Shown here: piece after piece, positions 19,454 to 27,631 of the stretch
Position numbering within the stretch: position 1 is the first letter of the stretch
How the letters are laid out: every line of letters starts with the position of its first letter
Assembly (NCBI GenBank): GCA_027493055.1
Contig: JAPUDO010000046.1
Span: 62,001 to 126,000, forward strand
DNA length: 64,000 bases
DNA from: Niabella sp.
GTDB lineage: Bacteria; Bacteroidota; Bacteroidia; Chitinophagales; Chitinophagaceae
Direction of reading: 5' to 3'
Notes under the pieces: model-generated
Database searches by the model: none
What the model saw: only the letters and a program-made list of their open reading frames with translations
Told to the model about the DNA's origin: nothing
Program-made: the position numbers and the translations under genes

Positions 19454-20821
19454 TTACCAATTCTTTGGAATGGGGATCACACAAATATTCATGGTCCTGC
19501 CATCTTCTGATAGCATGGCCGATTGTATCTGGATTTTAGTTCCATCCGGGCTGAAAGTTGGATGTGGATGATCGGCTGCTGTTGGTTTATGACCAGTTGA
19601 CAATAGTTTCATTGTCCCCGTTTTCCGGTTGATCACATAAAGGCTTCTTGAAAAATCATCGCCCACAGCCCATTTGCCATCGGCAGAACCACTTACATGC
19701 CAAAAGCCGCTGCCCGTGGGAATCTGACCGGCTATCACCATTTCCCTGGTTCGCAGGTTTACAATGCCCAAACCCGTAGGTTTTTCGCGTGTGCCCGATA
19801 TACCCCAGGCAGGCTCCTGCCCCGGATTAACTCCTGATACTTCCGTACCAGCCGGCATTATTTTAGTAGTACCGGGAATTTTTCTATGACCCATAATAGC
19901 AAAAGCAACTTCATCCCTGGTGATCACAGCTTCGTGCGTGACCCAATCAAATTCAGCTTCGGGATATACCGGCCTGAAACCTGTTCCATCCGACTTCACC
20001 GTCCAGATCCTTTGAGGCGATTTGCCGCCGGTTTCCCAGCAAAAAACAATTTCCCCTGCCACCCAGGGATTGGTTTGAATATGCCCCACCTGGAAGCCTA
20101 CTTCAGTTACATATTTTACCTGCCCGGTATGAACATTCATGGCTGCAATACCCGAAGGCCCTGCCCCCATATTGCGCGGGCCGAAGTTTGGCTCAATCGT
20201 CCTCCCCGGTTGTATACGCCTCGCTGCTGCTTCTTTACTGATACGAAAATAAACCCAATCCTCGTTAGCATCCAGCGCCATATCACCTCCGGCGCCCATT
20301 TCCACTGGTGTTGTACCGCATACGCTCTGATAAGTTCCCGCAGGTTTTACTCTTCCGTGCTGGCTATCTGCAAAGAGCTGTTCCAGATCCACTTCTATAA
20401 TCTGCAATGAACGGCTCTCCTTTCTGCTATTTACAGTGTTGGTTTCATTATCGCCGGGAGCTGCTCTCATAAAATAAAGCTTCATTGATTTGCGCGCCAC
20501 ATTTAACATGCCGGTATAACCGCCCTCCGTTACCTGAACCATTTCTCCCGATTGCTCATTTACAGCCATTGCCTCACCACCAGCCCTTTTGGAAGACCTG
20601 AATATAATCCATTTCCCATCCGAGGTCCACTGGTTATGAGTTTGGTAAATTTTGGCATCGCCCGCTGCCCTGCTGGTTAAGAAAATCAAGTCAACTCCTG
20701 TTACAGGGTCTTTAACCACTTTTCTTTCAGAAGGAAAACGCTTACCTATTTGTGCCTGGGCGGAGTTGAGGAACACGCATCCGGCAATGCAAAAAAGAAA
20801 GATGAATCGATACCAGGCCAT
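19454..20821 (-). CDS. Oligogalacturonate lyase-like beta-propeller (PL22-type)
   Basis: A 455-residue secreted protein with an N-terminal signal peptide (about 1-24, ending AQA). It shows repeated propeller blades of the WTSDGKWIIFRSS and FSPDGTKIQIQS type, and family-like segments FPSERKVVKDPVTGVDLIFLT (read here to about residue 49), GHIQTNPW, FDWVTHEAV and ADHPHPTFSPDG. The His-rich motifs fit the manganese-binding His cluster known in PL22 enzymes. PL22 lyases cut short oligogalacturonides into 4,5-unsaturated products. It starts 36 nt after the GH105 stop, and GH105 handles unsaturated uronides, so the two are consecutive steps. A related exo-lyase family of the same fold is possible. 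Confidence 0.78.
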   Translation of the reverse strand: MAWYRFIFLFCIAGCVFLNSAQAQIGKRFPSERKVVKDPVTGVDLIFLTSRAAGDAKIYQTHNQWTSDGKWIIFRSSKRAGGEAMAVNEQSGEMVQVTEGGYTGMLNVARKSMKLYFMRAAPGDNETNTVNSRKESRSLQIIEVDLEQLFADSQHGRVKPAGTYQSVCGTTPVEMGAGGDMALDANEDWVYFRISKEAAARRIQPGRTIEPNFGPRNMGAGPSGIAAMNVHTGQVKYVTEVGFQVGHIQTNPWVAGEIVFCWETGGKSPQRIWTVKSDGTGFRPVYPEAEFDWVTHEAVITRDEVAFAIMGHRKIPGTTKIMPAGTEVSGVNPGQEPAWGISGTREKPTGLGIVNLRTREMVIAGQIPTGSGFWHVSGSADGKWAVGDDFSRSLYVINRKTGTMKLLSTGHKPTAADHPHPTFSPDGTKIQIQSAMLSEDGRTMNICVIPIPKNW

Positions 20822-20857
20822 AGCAATATTTTTTATTTTAGTAAAGAACCGGGCATA

Positions 20858-22219
20858 CTATCCGGGCATTTGCACTGCACTATCGTTTATTTCAAACGGA
20901 TGTTTTTGCAACAGCCGGTATATTTCGGCTCCGGCAAGTAATACAGGGCCATAACCATGTGCAGCAAAATTGTTTACAGGGCGATAATAATAAAAAGCGG
21001 GATCAAAGCCCATACCTGTGCCTACACAGGTGCCTTCTACCTGCCCTTCTGTTGTAACTTTTGAAGCTGCCGCATTCCAGGCCAGTATTGCCATTGGTCC
21101 GTAAGCTTTAGGATCTAACCATCCCTTATTAATGGCCCTTGCTATACAATAAGCATAAATAGCGGTGGCAGAAGTTTCCAGGTAAGAATCATTTTTATCT
21201 AACAGCTGATGCCAGAAACCTGTTCTATCCTGCAGGCGGGCCAGTCCCGATGCATGTTTTTTCAGCATCTCCATTACTTCTGCCCTGCCGGGATGCGATG
21301 GAGGTAAAACGTCCAGTATCTCTACTTTAGTCATCATAGCCCAGCCATTGGCACGGGCCCAATGGAACTGCGGGTGCGGCTCCATATCCTGCACCCAGCC
21401 ATGCATGTACAGGTTATTATTATGATTAAACATCCGGCCGGCAAACAATTTATATTGCTTTACCACTTCATCAAAGTATTTGCTATCACCCGTTAATGCT
21501 CCCATTTGCGATAAAGCTGGCAGGCTCATGTACAGATCGTCCAGCCAAAGCGTATTAAGCAATGGGCGGTTTCTTGCAAGCGTGCCATCGGTAAGCCTGA
21601 ACTCTTTGTTCATAATGTAGTTTATAAAATTGTCTGCCATTGGCCTTACCAGGCTGGCATTGGCTCCCGCTTTTATAGCTTTGATCATTGAAGCGCATAA
21701 AGCCCCTGCATCGTCCAGCGCATGAGGATCTATGACGGACCTTACCGGCGGTACCATACCAGGATTTTTAACAAGCAGCGATTGATAATGCTTTACCACT
21801 TCTCCCAGGAAATTAACCCTGTCAATAGTGTATTGTGCATAGCGCTTATCACCTGTAGCCGCTGAAGCCTCCAGCATACCAGTATAGGTTACGCCCCATT
21901 CATAACTGGTAAGCCTGAAATCACCCTTTTTCAATATAGTATTTTCACCGGCTTTTGCCAGCGCCACATCCGCTTCTGTTTGTTTATTTACTAACTGCAT
22001 GGGCGTTACCGCATCAAGATAATGATACACGCGGTCCAAGACCTGCTTTACTTTCCCGGGAGTTGTTTCCCCGTAAGGGATATCATAATCCGGCTTCGTA
22101 AGGTGAAGCGGCATGGTAGCATCATTACCTTTACCGGTAACATACTGTGCTGCGGCCATACCTGCAGGCACTAAAGAAATTCCAAGCAGGAGCGCTTTAC
22201 TGATTTTTGGAACAAGCAT
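20858..22219 (-). CDS. GH105 unsaturated rhamnogalacturonyl/glucuronyl hydrolase
   Basis: A 453-residue secreted (alpha/alpha)6-barrel hydrolase of the YteR/YesR type. A signal peptide ends near MAAAQ. Conserved segments are DPHALDDAGALCASMI (about 164-179), LWLDDLYM (about 224-231, aligned by eye with the catalytic Asp loop of YteR), HGWVQD, HWARANGWAMMT, SYLETSATAIYAY and GTCVGTGMGFD. GH105 enzymes hydrate the 4,5-double bond of the uronic acid left at the non-reducing end by pectin or rhamnogalacturonan lyases and release it. It lies between rhaM and the PL22-like gene with short spacers, so the three are one operon of backbone breakdown. Confidence 0.9.
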   Translation of the reverse strand: MLVPKISKALLLGISLVPAGMAAAQYVTGKGNDATMPLHLTKPDYDIPYGETTPGKVKQVLDRVYHYLDAVTPMQLVNKQTEADVALAKAGENTILKKGDFRLTSYEWGVTYTGMLEASAATGDKRYAQYTIDRVNFLGEVVKHYQSLLVKNPGMVPPVRSVIDPHALDDAGALCASMIKAIKAGANASLVRPMADNFINYIMNKEFRLTDGTLARNRPLLNTLWLDDLYMSLPALSQMGALTGDSKYFDEVVKQYKLFAGRMFNHNNNLYMHGWVQDMEPHPQFHWARANGWAMMTKVEILDVLPPSHPGRAEVMEMLKKHASGLARLQDRTGFWHQLLDKNDSYLETSATAIYAYCIARAINKGWLDPKAYGPMAILAWNAAASKVTTEGQVEGTCVGTGMGFDPAFYYYRPVNNFAAHGYGPVLLAGAEIYRLLQKHPFEINDSAVQMPG

Positions 22220-22252
22220 CGTATTAATGGAGAGTTAAGCTAATGAATATAA

Positions 22253-22567
22253 TTACGGCATGTAAAACACTTCGTTCAATGGTACAGATACGGGTGACTT
22301 ATCGGGATTAGTTTCCATAATATCTGCCATATAGGCCCACCATTTTTTCATTACGGGATGAGAGGGCAGATCGTCCATTGATTTACCCTCTTCCAGCTTC
22401 AGCACTCCCAGCAGGTCATTGGTATCGTTGTCCAGGAAGATAACATAATCGCTCACGCCGGTTTCTTTTAGCAGGGCCGATAGCTCGGGCCAAATTTCAT
22501 CATGTCTTTTTTTATACTCGGCTTCATAACCTTTGAATAATTTCATTTTAAAAGCAAGTCGCTGCAT
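22253..22567 (-). CDS. rhaM: L-rhamnose mutarotase
   Basis: A 104-residue ferredoxin-like fold protein, full length. It aligns along its whole length with Escherichia coli Rha[12 protein letters not shown] with the catalytic His22, [42 protein letters not shown] and the C-terminal EVFYMP. It interconverts alpha and beta anomers of L-rhamnose, speeding entry into rhamnose catabolism. There is no signal peptide, so it acts in the cytoplasm. It is the first gene of the minus-strand cluster rhaM, GH105, PL22, and confirms that rhamnose is a product of this locus. Confidence 0.95.
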   Translation of the reverse strand: MQRLAFKMKLFKGYEAEYKKRHDEIWPELSALLKETGVSDYVIFLDNDTNDLLGVLKLEEGKSMDDLPSHPVMKKWWAYMADIMETNPDKSPVSVPLNEVFYMP

Positions 22568-22757
22568 ATATCAAACTATTGAGTTAAGAAAGTTGCAAAG
22601 ACAGATATTATAACCGTCCTATGCTTACAATCGTTATTCTAAGATAGTATATTTCTTATTCTGCGGCATCCTGCTCTGTCCTGATGGAAGGATAAAAGAA
22701 GTAATTATATGTATAGATTTTCCTTACAGTCAATACGCCCTGCCAGTATAGCATTTT

Positions 22758-22809
22758 AATATTACCAGCCAAATCTATATATTTTTGACTACTTTTGGCT
22801 ACTAATATT
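22758..22809. repeat. Palindromic flanking repeat, left copy (overlaps ATPase promoter)
   Basis: An inverted repeat with 16-nt arms (AATATTACCAGCCAAA and TTTGGCTACTAATATT, two mismatches) around about 20 nt. Its first 49 nt (22758-22806) match 24275-24323 as a direct repeat in 40 of 49 positions. The ATPase start codon follows the right arm by 7 nt. Confidence 0.85.
22780..22787 (+). promoter_or_regulatory. Candidate -7 promoter element for the ATPase gene
   Basis: TATTTTTG matches TAnnTTTG and lies in the centre of the left palindrome, 29 nt before the ATG. The right copy of the repeat has TATTTTTT instead, so it has lost the final G. The palindrome arms therefore flank the promoter as an operator would. 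Confidence 0.45.
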
Positions 22810-22816
22810 TATTAAC

Positions 22817-24250
22817 ATGAATATACTGACAGGAAGAGAAGATGAAAAAGAAGTGCTAAAAGATCTTCTTCGATCTGAGAAGCCGGAGTTACTTGCTATA
22901 TATGGGAGAAGAAGGGTAGGTAAAACCTTTTTGATTAAAACTTTTTATCAGGAACATATTGTATTCAGCTGCACAGGTGAATACAAAGCGGATACCGCAA
23001 CCCAGCTCGCCAATTTTAAAGAAAAACTGGCGCTCTGGTTTCCCGGCAAAGTACAGGCCGATGCACCGCAAACCTGGCAACAGGCTTTTATATTGCTGCG
23101 GGGTATGCTGCTATCCATTAAAAGCAGGAAAAAGAAAGTGGTATTTTTTGACGAACTACCCTGGATGGACAGCCATAAATCGGGCTTCCTTTCTGCATTC
23201 GGATATTTCTGGAACGCGTATGCAGCCGATATACCCGGCATCATTGTAGTAGTATGCGGATCGGCTACTTCCTGGATCATTGATAAAATAGTGAACGACA
23301 AAGGCGGACTGCATAACAGGATCACCCGGCGCATCAGGTTGCTTCCTTTTAGCTTAAAAGAAACAGAACAGTTCCTGCTCAGCAAAAACATACAGTACAG
23401 CCGGTATGAATTGCTGCAGCTGTATATGGTAATGGGAGGCATACCTGCTTACCTTAATGAAGTGAAAAGGGGCAAAAGCGTAGCCCAGAATATACAATCC
23501 ATTTGCTTTTCGAAAGACGGGGTGCTGGCCGGTGAGTTTAATAACCTGTATGCAGCACTGTTCAAATACCCCGATAGACATATACAGGTCATTTCTGCCC
23601 TGGCTAAAAATAACAAAGGGCTCACCCGTACAAAGTTGCTATCTGCGGGCAAACTACTGTCCGGCGGCACACTTACCAAAACGCTTACAGAGCTTACGGA
23701 AAGCGGATTTGTGGAAAAGACCTATCCGTTTGATAAAAAGGAAAAAGAAAGCCTGTATCGGCTGATCGATGAGTTTTCTTTATTTTATTTCCGTTTTATA
23801 CACCATCAAAAAAGCCGGCTCAAAGATCAGTGGCTTACCCGGCAGGCTACGCCACATTACCAAAGCTGGTGCGGTTATGCCTTTGAAAATATCTGCATCA
23901 AACACATAGGGCAAATAAAACGGGCATTGCAAATAGGTGCCGTGCAAACAGGTGTGTCATCATGGGTATTAGCAGGTAACAGAACAGAAAAAGGAGTACA
24001 GATAGACCTGCTCATTGACCGGGCCGACCATATCATCAATATATGTGAAGTGAAATACAGCAATAAAAAATTTATCATTGACAAACGGTATGCCGGTGAA
24101 CTGAAGGCCAAAAAAGAAGTATTTCACATGCGCTCCAAATCTAATAAAACAATTCACCTGACCATGGTCACTACTTATGGTGTTAAGGACAATGACTATA
24201 AAATGCAGTTAGCTGACAGTGAAGTGCAGATGGAAGATCTATTCAGATAA
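22817..24250 (+). CDS. AAA-type ATPase with C-terminal nuclease-like domain (DUF234-type family)
   Basis: A 477-residue protein of the archaeal-type ATPase family common in archaea and Bacteroidota. It has Walker A GRRRVGKT (30-37), Walker B VVFFDE (108-113), a sensor-like VVVCGSATSWI, a winged-helix region (about 255-320) and a C-terminal domain with QIDLLIDR...EVKYS (about 394-415), the spacing of a PD-(D/E)xK-type nuclease core. No membrane segment is seen. It is the only plus-strand gene between rhaM and the sulfatase and is bracketed by two copies of a palindromic repeat, so gene plus repeats may be one mobile cassette inserted beside the pectin locus. The function of this family is not established; DNA binding or cleavage is inferred. 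Confidence 0.75.
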   Translation: MNILTGREDEKEVLKDLLRSEKPELLAIYGRRRVGKTFLIKTFYQEHIVFSCTGEYKADTATQLANFKEKLALWFPGKVQADAPQTWQQAFILLRGMLLSIKSRKKKVVFFDELPWMDSHKSGFLSAFGYFWNAYAADIPGIIVVVCGSATSWIIDKIVNDKGGLHNRITRRIRLLPFSLKETEQFLLSKNIQYSRYELLQLYMVMGGIPAYLNEVKRGKSVAQNIQSICFSKDGVLAGEFNNLYAALFKYPDRHIQVISALAKNNKGLTRTKLLSAGKLLSGGTLTKTLTELTESGFVEKTYPFDKKEKESLYRLIDEFSLFYFRFIHHQKSRLKDQWLTRQATPHYQSWCGYAFENICIKHIGQIKRALQIGAVQTGVSSWVLAGNRTEKGVQIDLLIDRADHIINICEVKYSNKKFIIDKRYAGELKAKKEVFHMRSKSNKTIHLTMVTTYGVKDNDYKMQLADSEVQMEDLFR

Positions 24251-24274
24251 AAATTGTACAACATTTTCTATTGG

Positions 24275-24323
24275 AATATTAGTAGCCAAATCTGTATTTT
24301 TTCATGCACTTTTGGCTACTAAT
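24275..24323. repeat. Palindromic flanking repeat, right copy
   Basis: A direct copy (40/49) of 22758-22806, beginning 25 nt after the ATPase stop. It has perfect 13-bp arms, ATTAGTAGCCAAA (24278-24290) and TTTGGCTACTAAT (24311-24323). No T-run follows, so it is a poor terminator; together with the left copy it looks like element ends. Confidence 0.85.
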
Positions 24324-24356
24324 TGTAGATCTTTACGCTTTGGGCTTCGGCAGATG

Positions 24357-24398
24357 CCATGGTCGATAGTTCATGGTCTATGATCCATTGTCAATCGA
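24357..24398. repeat. Degenerate heptamer array (CCATGGT-like units)
   Basis: Consecutive 7-nt units CCATGGT, CGATAGT, TCATGGT, CTATGAT, CCATTGT, CAATCGA run up to and over the sulfatase stop codon. A closely related array lies at 44201-44277, next to map. Confidence 0.6.
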
Positions 24399-25804
24399 CC
24401 AAAAGGAAAATCTGTACTTTCTGTATGTTCCTTCTGCATTATTGAAGCCATTTTAGCTGCAATACCGGGATGAGCGGCGGCTACATCATTTTTTTCAGCG
24501 GGGTCCGTATCAAGATCATATAATTCTATAGAAGTGTTCTCTTCCATTGCTTTTAGGCGTACCGCTTTCCACCGGCCCATGCGAACAGCCTGTTTGCCTC
24601 CCTGCTCATGAAACTCCCAATATAAATGATCATGCTGTTTTTGTTTGCGTCCCTGCAGTTCCCGCACAAAGGATATGCCATCAACACCGGACGGGGGTTT
24701 GGCTCCGGCCAGTTGCGCTAATGTGGGCAACATATCCCAAAAGGCTCCTATGTATTGAGATTGGGAGCCAGGTTTGATCTTGCCGGGCCAATATGCAATA
24801 AAGGGCGTGCGGATACCGCCTTCGTACAGATCTCTTTTAATGCCACGAAAACCACCGCTACTGTTAAAAAAAACGGGATCATTGCCTCCCTCCTGATGCA
24901 CACCGTTATCACTTGCAAAAAATATCAATGTATTTTTGTCAATACCTAGTTGTTCCAGCTGCTGCTTTACTTCTCCTACGTACTGATCCAACCGGCTAAC
25001 CATTGCCGCATAAGCTGCATGAGGATAAGCCTGTGGCTGATACCCCTTACCCACCCAGCCGCCTGCTACTGCTGCAGGCTGTTCATTAAACAGCTTTTTA
25101 TAAAAAGTAAACAAAGAATCATCGTTAGGCAGCTGCAATGCTGCATGAGGTAAAGTGTACGACAGGAAAAGAAAAAACGGCTTGCTCTTATTATTTTCAA
25201 TAAAAGCCCTGGCTTTATCATGAATAAGCCGGGCTGAATACACCTGCTGATCCTGGGGTGAATTGGGTAGATCAATCCTTGTATTGTTGTGCCATAAATG
25301 ATCCGGAAAATAGTCATGTGCCAGCGACTGGCAATTATATCCATAAAATTCATCAAAGCCCTGCTTTACAGGATTACCAGGCGTTTCGATATAACCTAAG
25401 CCCCATTTGCCAAAGCAGCCTGTGGCATAGCCTGTGCCTTTTAAAATTTCAGCAACGGTCACTGCATCTGCCGGTAAAGGCCATTGCCCTTCGGGCTGGG
25501 TGGATTTATTACCGCGGATGGGTGTGTGGCCTGTATGCTGACCGGTCATCAGCGATGAGCGGGATGGCGCGCAAACTGAGGTACCGGAATAGAACTGGTT
25601 AAACTTCATCCCTTCCTTTGCCAGCAGATCAATATGGGGGGTTTTTATTTTTTGCTGGCCGTACACGCCTATATCACCAATGCCCAAATCATCTGCCAGT
25701 ATGAATATCACATTGGGCTTCGTAAGCTTACCCTGGGCATTTACTGCCGGAAAGCCATACATAAAGAATGCTAAAAAAACAAGCAGGATACTTTTCTGAT
25801 TCAT
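24371..25804 (-). CDS. S1-family sulfatase (arylsulfatase-like)
   Basis: A 477-residue secreted sulfatase from the Met at 25804 (MNQKSILLVF); the frame extends 20 codons further but into the stress-protein gene and without a signal peptide. After a signal peptide ending VNAQ come PNVIFILADDLG with metal ligands D38/D39, and SVCAPSRSSLMTG with Cys78 in the C-x-P-x-R motif, which must be oxidised to formylglycine. FFASDNGVHQEGG supplies further metal ligands. The desulfated substrate is unknown; placement beside the pectin locus does not prove a role there. It starts 10 nt after the stress-protein stop, so the two share a transcript. No sulfatase-maturating enzyme is in the window. Confidence 0.92.
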   Translation of the reverse strand: MNQKSILLVFLAFFMYGFPAVNAQGKLTKPNVIFILADDLGIGDIGVYGQQKIKTPHIDLLAKEGMKFNQFYSGTSVCAPSRSSLMTGQHTGHTPIRGNKSTQPEGQWPLPADAVTVAEILKGTGYATGCFGKWGLGYIETPGNPVKQGFDEFYGYNCQSLAHDYFPDHLWHNNTRIDLPNSPQDQQVYSARLIHDKARAFIENNKSKPFFLFLSYTLPHAALQLPNDDSLFTFYKKLFNEQPAAVAGGWVGKGYQPQAYPHAAYAAMVSRLDQYVGEVKQQLEQLGIDKNTLIFFASDNGVHQEGGNDPVFFNSSGGFRGIKRDLYEGGIRTPFIAYWPGKIKPGSQSQYIGAFWDMLPTLAQLAGAKPPSGVDGISFVRELQGRKQKQHDHLYWEFHEQGGKQAVRMGRWKAVRLKAMEENTSIELYDLDTDPAEKNDVAAAHPGIAAKMASIMQKEHTESTDFPFGRLTMDHRP

Positions 25805-25814
25805 AAATAAATTT

Positions 25815-26278
25815 CTAATTATTTTCAACGGTAGGTACCACAAGGATAGGGATCTGAGCTTCATGTAATATTCTTACAGATGTTTCGCCACTTAATAAAC
25901 GGGACAGGCCACTACGTTGATGCGTACCTACCACAATCATTTCTGCACCTGCTTCCTGTGCATAATTTACTACTTCATCTTCTACCGAACCTAACAGGAT
26001 ATTTACCGCCACAGGCTTTACCTGGAGCGACTCCACCAGCTTGCTCAGTTCCTCTTCAGCTGCTTTTTTATGAGTATTGATCAGCTCTATTTCATTAGGC
26101 AAAATAGCTGGCTCAAGGGCGCCCAGCGGGTCCATAACATTAATGCCTGTATAAGTACCCACAGGAGGTATTACATGCACCAGGTGCAGCTCAGCATTGA
26201 GCTTACGGGCCATCTCAGCAGCCTTATTTAAAACAACTTCTGTTTTTTCCTGGAGGTCTAACGCGGCTATGATTGCAT
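25815..26278 (-). CDS. Universal stress protein (UspA family)
   Basis: A single-domain UspA-fold protein of about 155 residues starting near 26282. It begins MNAIIAALDLQEKTEVVLNKA and ends with a nucleotide-binding-like loop GTHQRSGLSRLLSGETS and ILVVPTVENN. The canonical G-x2-G-x9-G motif is changed (Gln in place of the second Gly), so ATP binding may be weakened. The protein has no signal peptide and acts in the cytoplasm. It is transcribed divergently from the DinB-like gene across a 54-nt gap and is followed 10 nt later by the sulfatase. Function in this pairing is unknown. Confidence 0.88.
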
Positions 26279-26336
26279 TCATATCGTTTATTTATTATTG
26301 TTTCTGTAATTTAGTTCAGGATATAAAGCTACTACA

Positions 26337-26846
26337 TTGAAACAAGATAAAGAATTTTGGCTGAGAGGGGAAATAGTAGATGGTGTTATCCCACTGCTGC
26401 AACCCGTTGCCCATGCGCTGTTACAGGCACAGGAAGAAATAAATAGCCTGATGGAACATTTTCCTGATGAGTTGCTCTGGAATAAACCGGCAGGCTGCGC
26501 AGCGCCGGCTTTTCACCTTTTACATATTCCCGGTGTATTAGACAGGTTGCTTTGTTATGCTGAAGGAAAAAACCTTACGGAAGAACAACTGCAGTACCTG
26601 AAGCAGGAATCCACCCCTGCACCGGTAACTGTAACCGGCTTACTGCAGCATTTTAATGACCAGGTTACCATAACCCTCGAACGCCTGAAACAATTTACCG
26701 CACCAGAGCTAACAGCGCACCGGGGCGTAGGCCGGGCGGCCCTTCCATCAACCGTTATAGGGCTTTGTACGCATGCAGCCGAGCATACCATGCGGCATAC
26801 CGGGCAGCTGCTGGTAACTGTAAGGATCATCAATCATAAAGATTAA
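26337..26846 (+). CDS. DinB-like (YfiT/DinB superfamily) four-helix-bundle protein
   Basis: A 169-residue protein with the DinB-2 fold pattern: AFHLLHIPGVLDRLL in the second helix and HAAEHTMRHTGQLL near the C-terminus give the three His positions of the usual metal site. Members are metal-dependent hydrolases or thiol transferases, but the specific reaction is unknown. The only start without losing helix 1 is a TTG at 26337; an in-frame stop lies 10 codons upstream at 26307 and the next Met is 38 residues in. It is followed 7 nt later by the DUF5995 gene and then endonuclease V, a likely three-gene operon. Confidence 0.75.
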   Translation: MKQDKEFWLRGEIVDGVIPLLQPVAHALLQAQEEINSLMEHFPDELLWNKPAGCAAPAFHLLHIPGVLDRLLCYAEGKNLTEEQLQYLKQESTPAPVTVTGLLQHFNDQVTITLERLKQFTAPELTAHRGVGRAALPSTVIGLCTHAAEHTMRHTGQLLVTVRIINHKD

Positions 26847-26853
26847 AAAACTC

Positions 26854-27612
26854 ATGCGCTATAAAAACATCAATGAAGTCATTACCAGCTTACAGTCCAT
26901 AACCGCATACAGCAAGCTGCATAATATGCGCATGGGTTATTTTGCGGCATTGTACACACGCATGACCGTAGCGGTAAAGAAAGGCATTGAAGACGGTATA
27001 TTTGAAGATGCTGAAAGAATGGAACTGCTCGATATCTGTTTTGCTGAAAGATATCTATCTGCATGGGAATGCTACAGTAATAAAAAACCATGCACCCAAT
27101 CCTGGCAATACGCTTTCGACAGCACTTCCAATAGCAGCAATATAGTATTACAGCATTTGCTATTAGGCATTAATACCCATATTAATTTAGACCTTGCGAT
27201 AGCAGCAGCAACCATCGCCCCCGGTGCCAGAATTGATGCACTTGAAAAAGATTTCAATTGCATTAATAATATAATAGCTTCGCTTATTGATGATGTTCAG
27301 GAATGTTTATCGCAGGTTTGGTTTCCGATGAGATTGCTGACAAAAATAGTGAACGGCAAACATGAGGCGGTTTTAAACTTTAGCATTGATAAAGCCCGGG
27401 CGGCAGCCTGGAGCAATGCCGTTTTACTGGCAAATATGACAGAAGCGCAACAAAACGTTCACATAAAAGCGATGGACAACCTGGTACGAAAAGTTGCTTG
27501 CGGTATTGAGAACCCCGGTAGCTGGACAAAGCTTCTTCTTAAACTGGTGAGAAAAACTGAATTTGACGATCCTCAAAGAACTATACACCTGATAGAAACC
27601 ATTGTGGTATAA
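26854..27612 (+). CDS. DUF5995-family protein
   Basis: A 252-residue helical cytoplasmic protein. The stretch YFAALYTRMTVAVKKGI (about 30-46), a central LLLGINTHINLDLAIAAA (about 109-126) and the ordered helices after it match the DUF5995 family as I remember it. No function is known for the family; the INTHIN segment with conserved His and Asn could be an active or metal site. It is preceded by the DinB-like gene (7-nt gap) and followed by endonuclease V (19-nt gap). Confidence 0.65.
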   Translation: MRYKNINEVITSLQSITAYSKLHNMRMGYFAALYTRMTVAVKKGIEDGIFEDAERMELLDICFAERYLSAWECYSNKKPCTQSWQYAFDSTSNSSNIVLQHLLLGINTHINLDLAIAAATIAPGARIDALEKDFNCINNIIASLIDDVQECLSQVWFPMRLLTKIVNGKHEAVLNFSIDKARAAAWSNAVLLANMTEAQQNVHIKAMDNLVRKVACGIENPGSWTKLLLKLVRKTEFDDPQRTIHLIETIVV

Positions 27613-27631
27613 TTCTGGCATATATTAAAAA

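Noticed and set aside
22948-23442. Minus-strand open frame of 164 codons opposite the ATPase gene
   Set aside because: Antisense to the conserved Walker A/B region, where constraint from the real protein explains the open frame.
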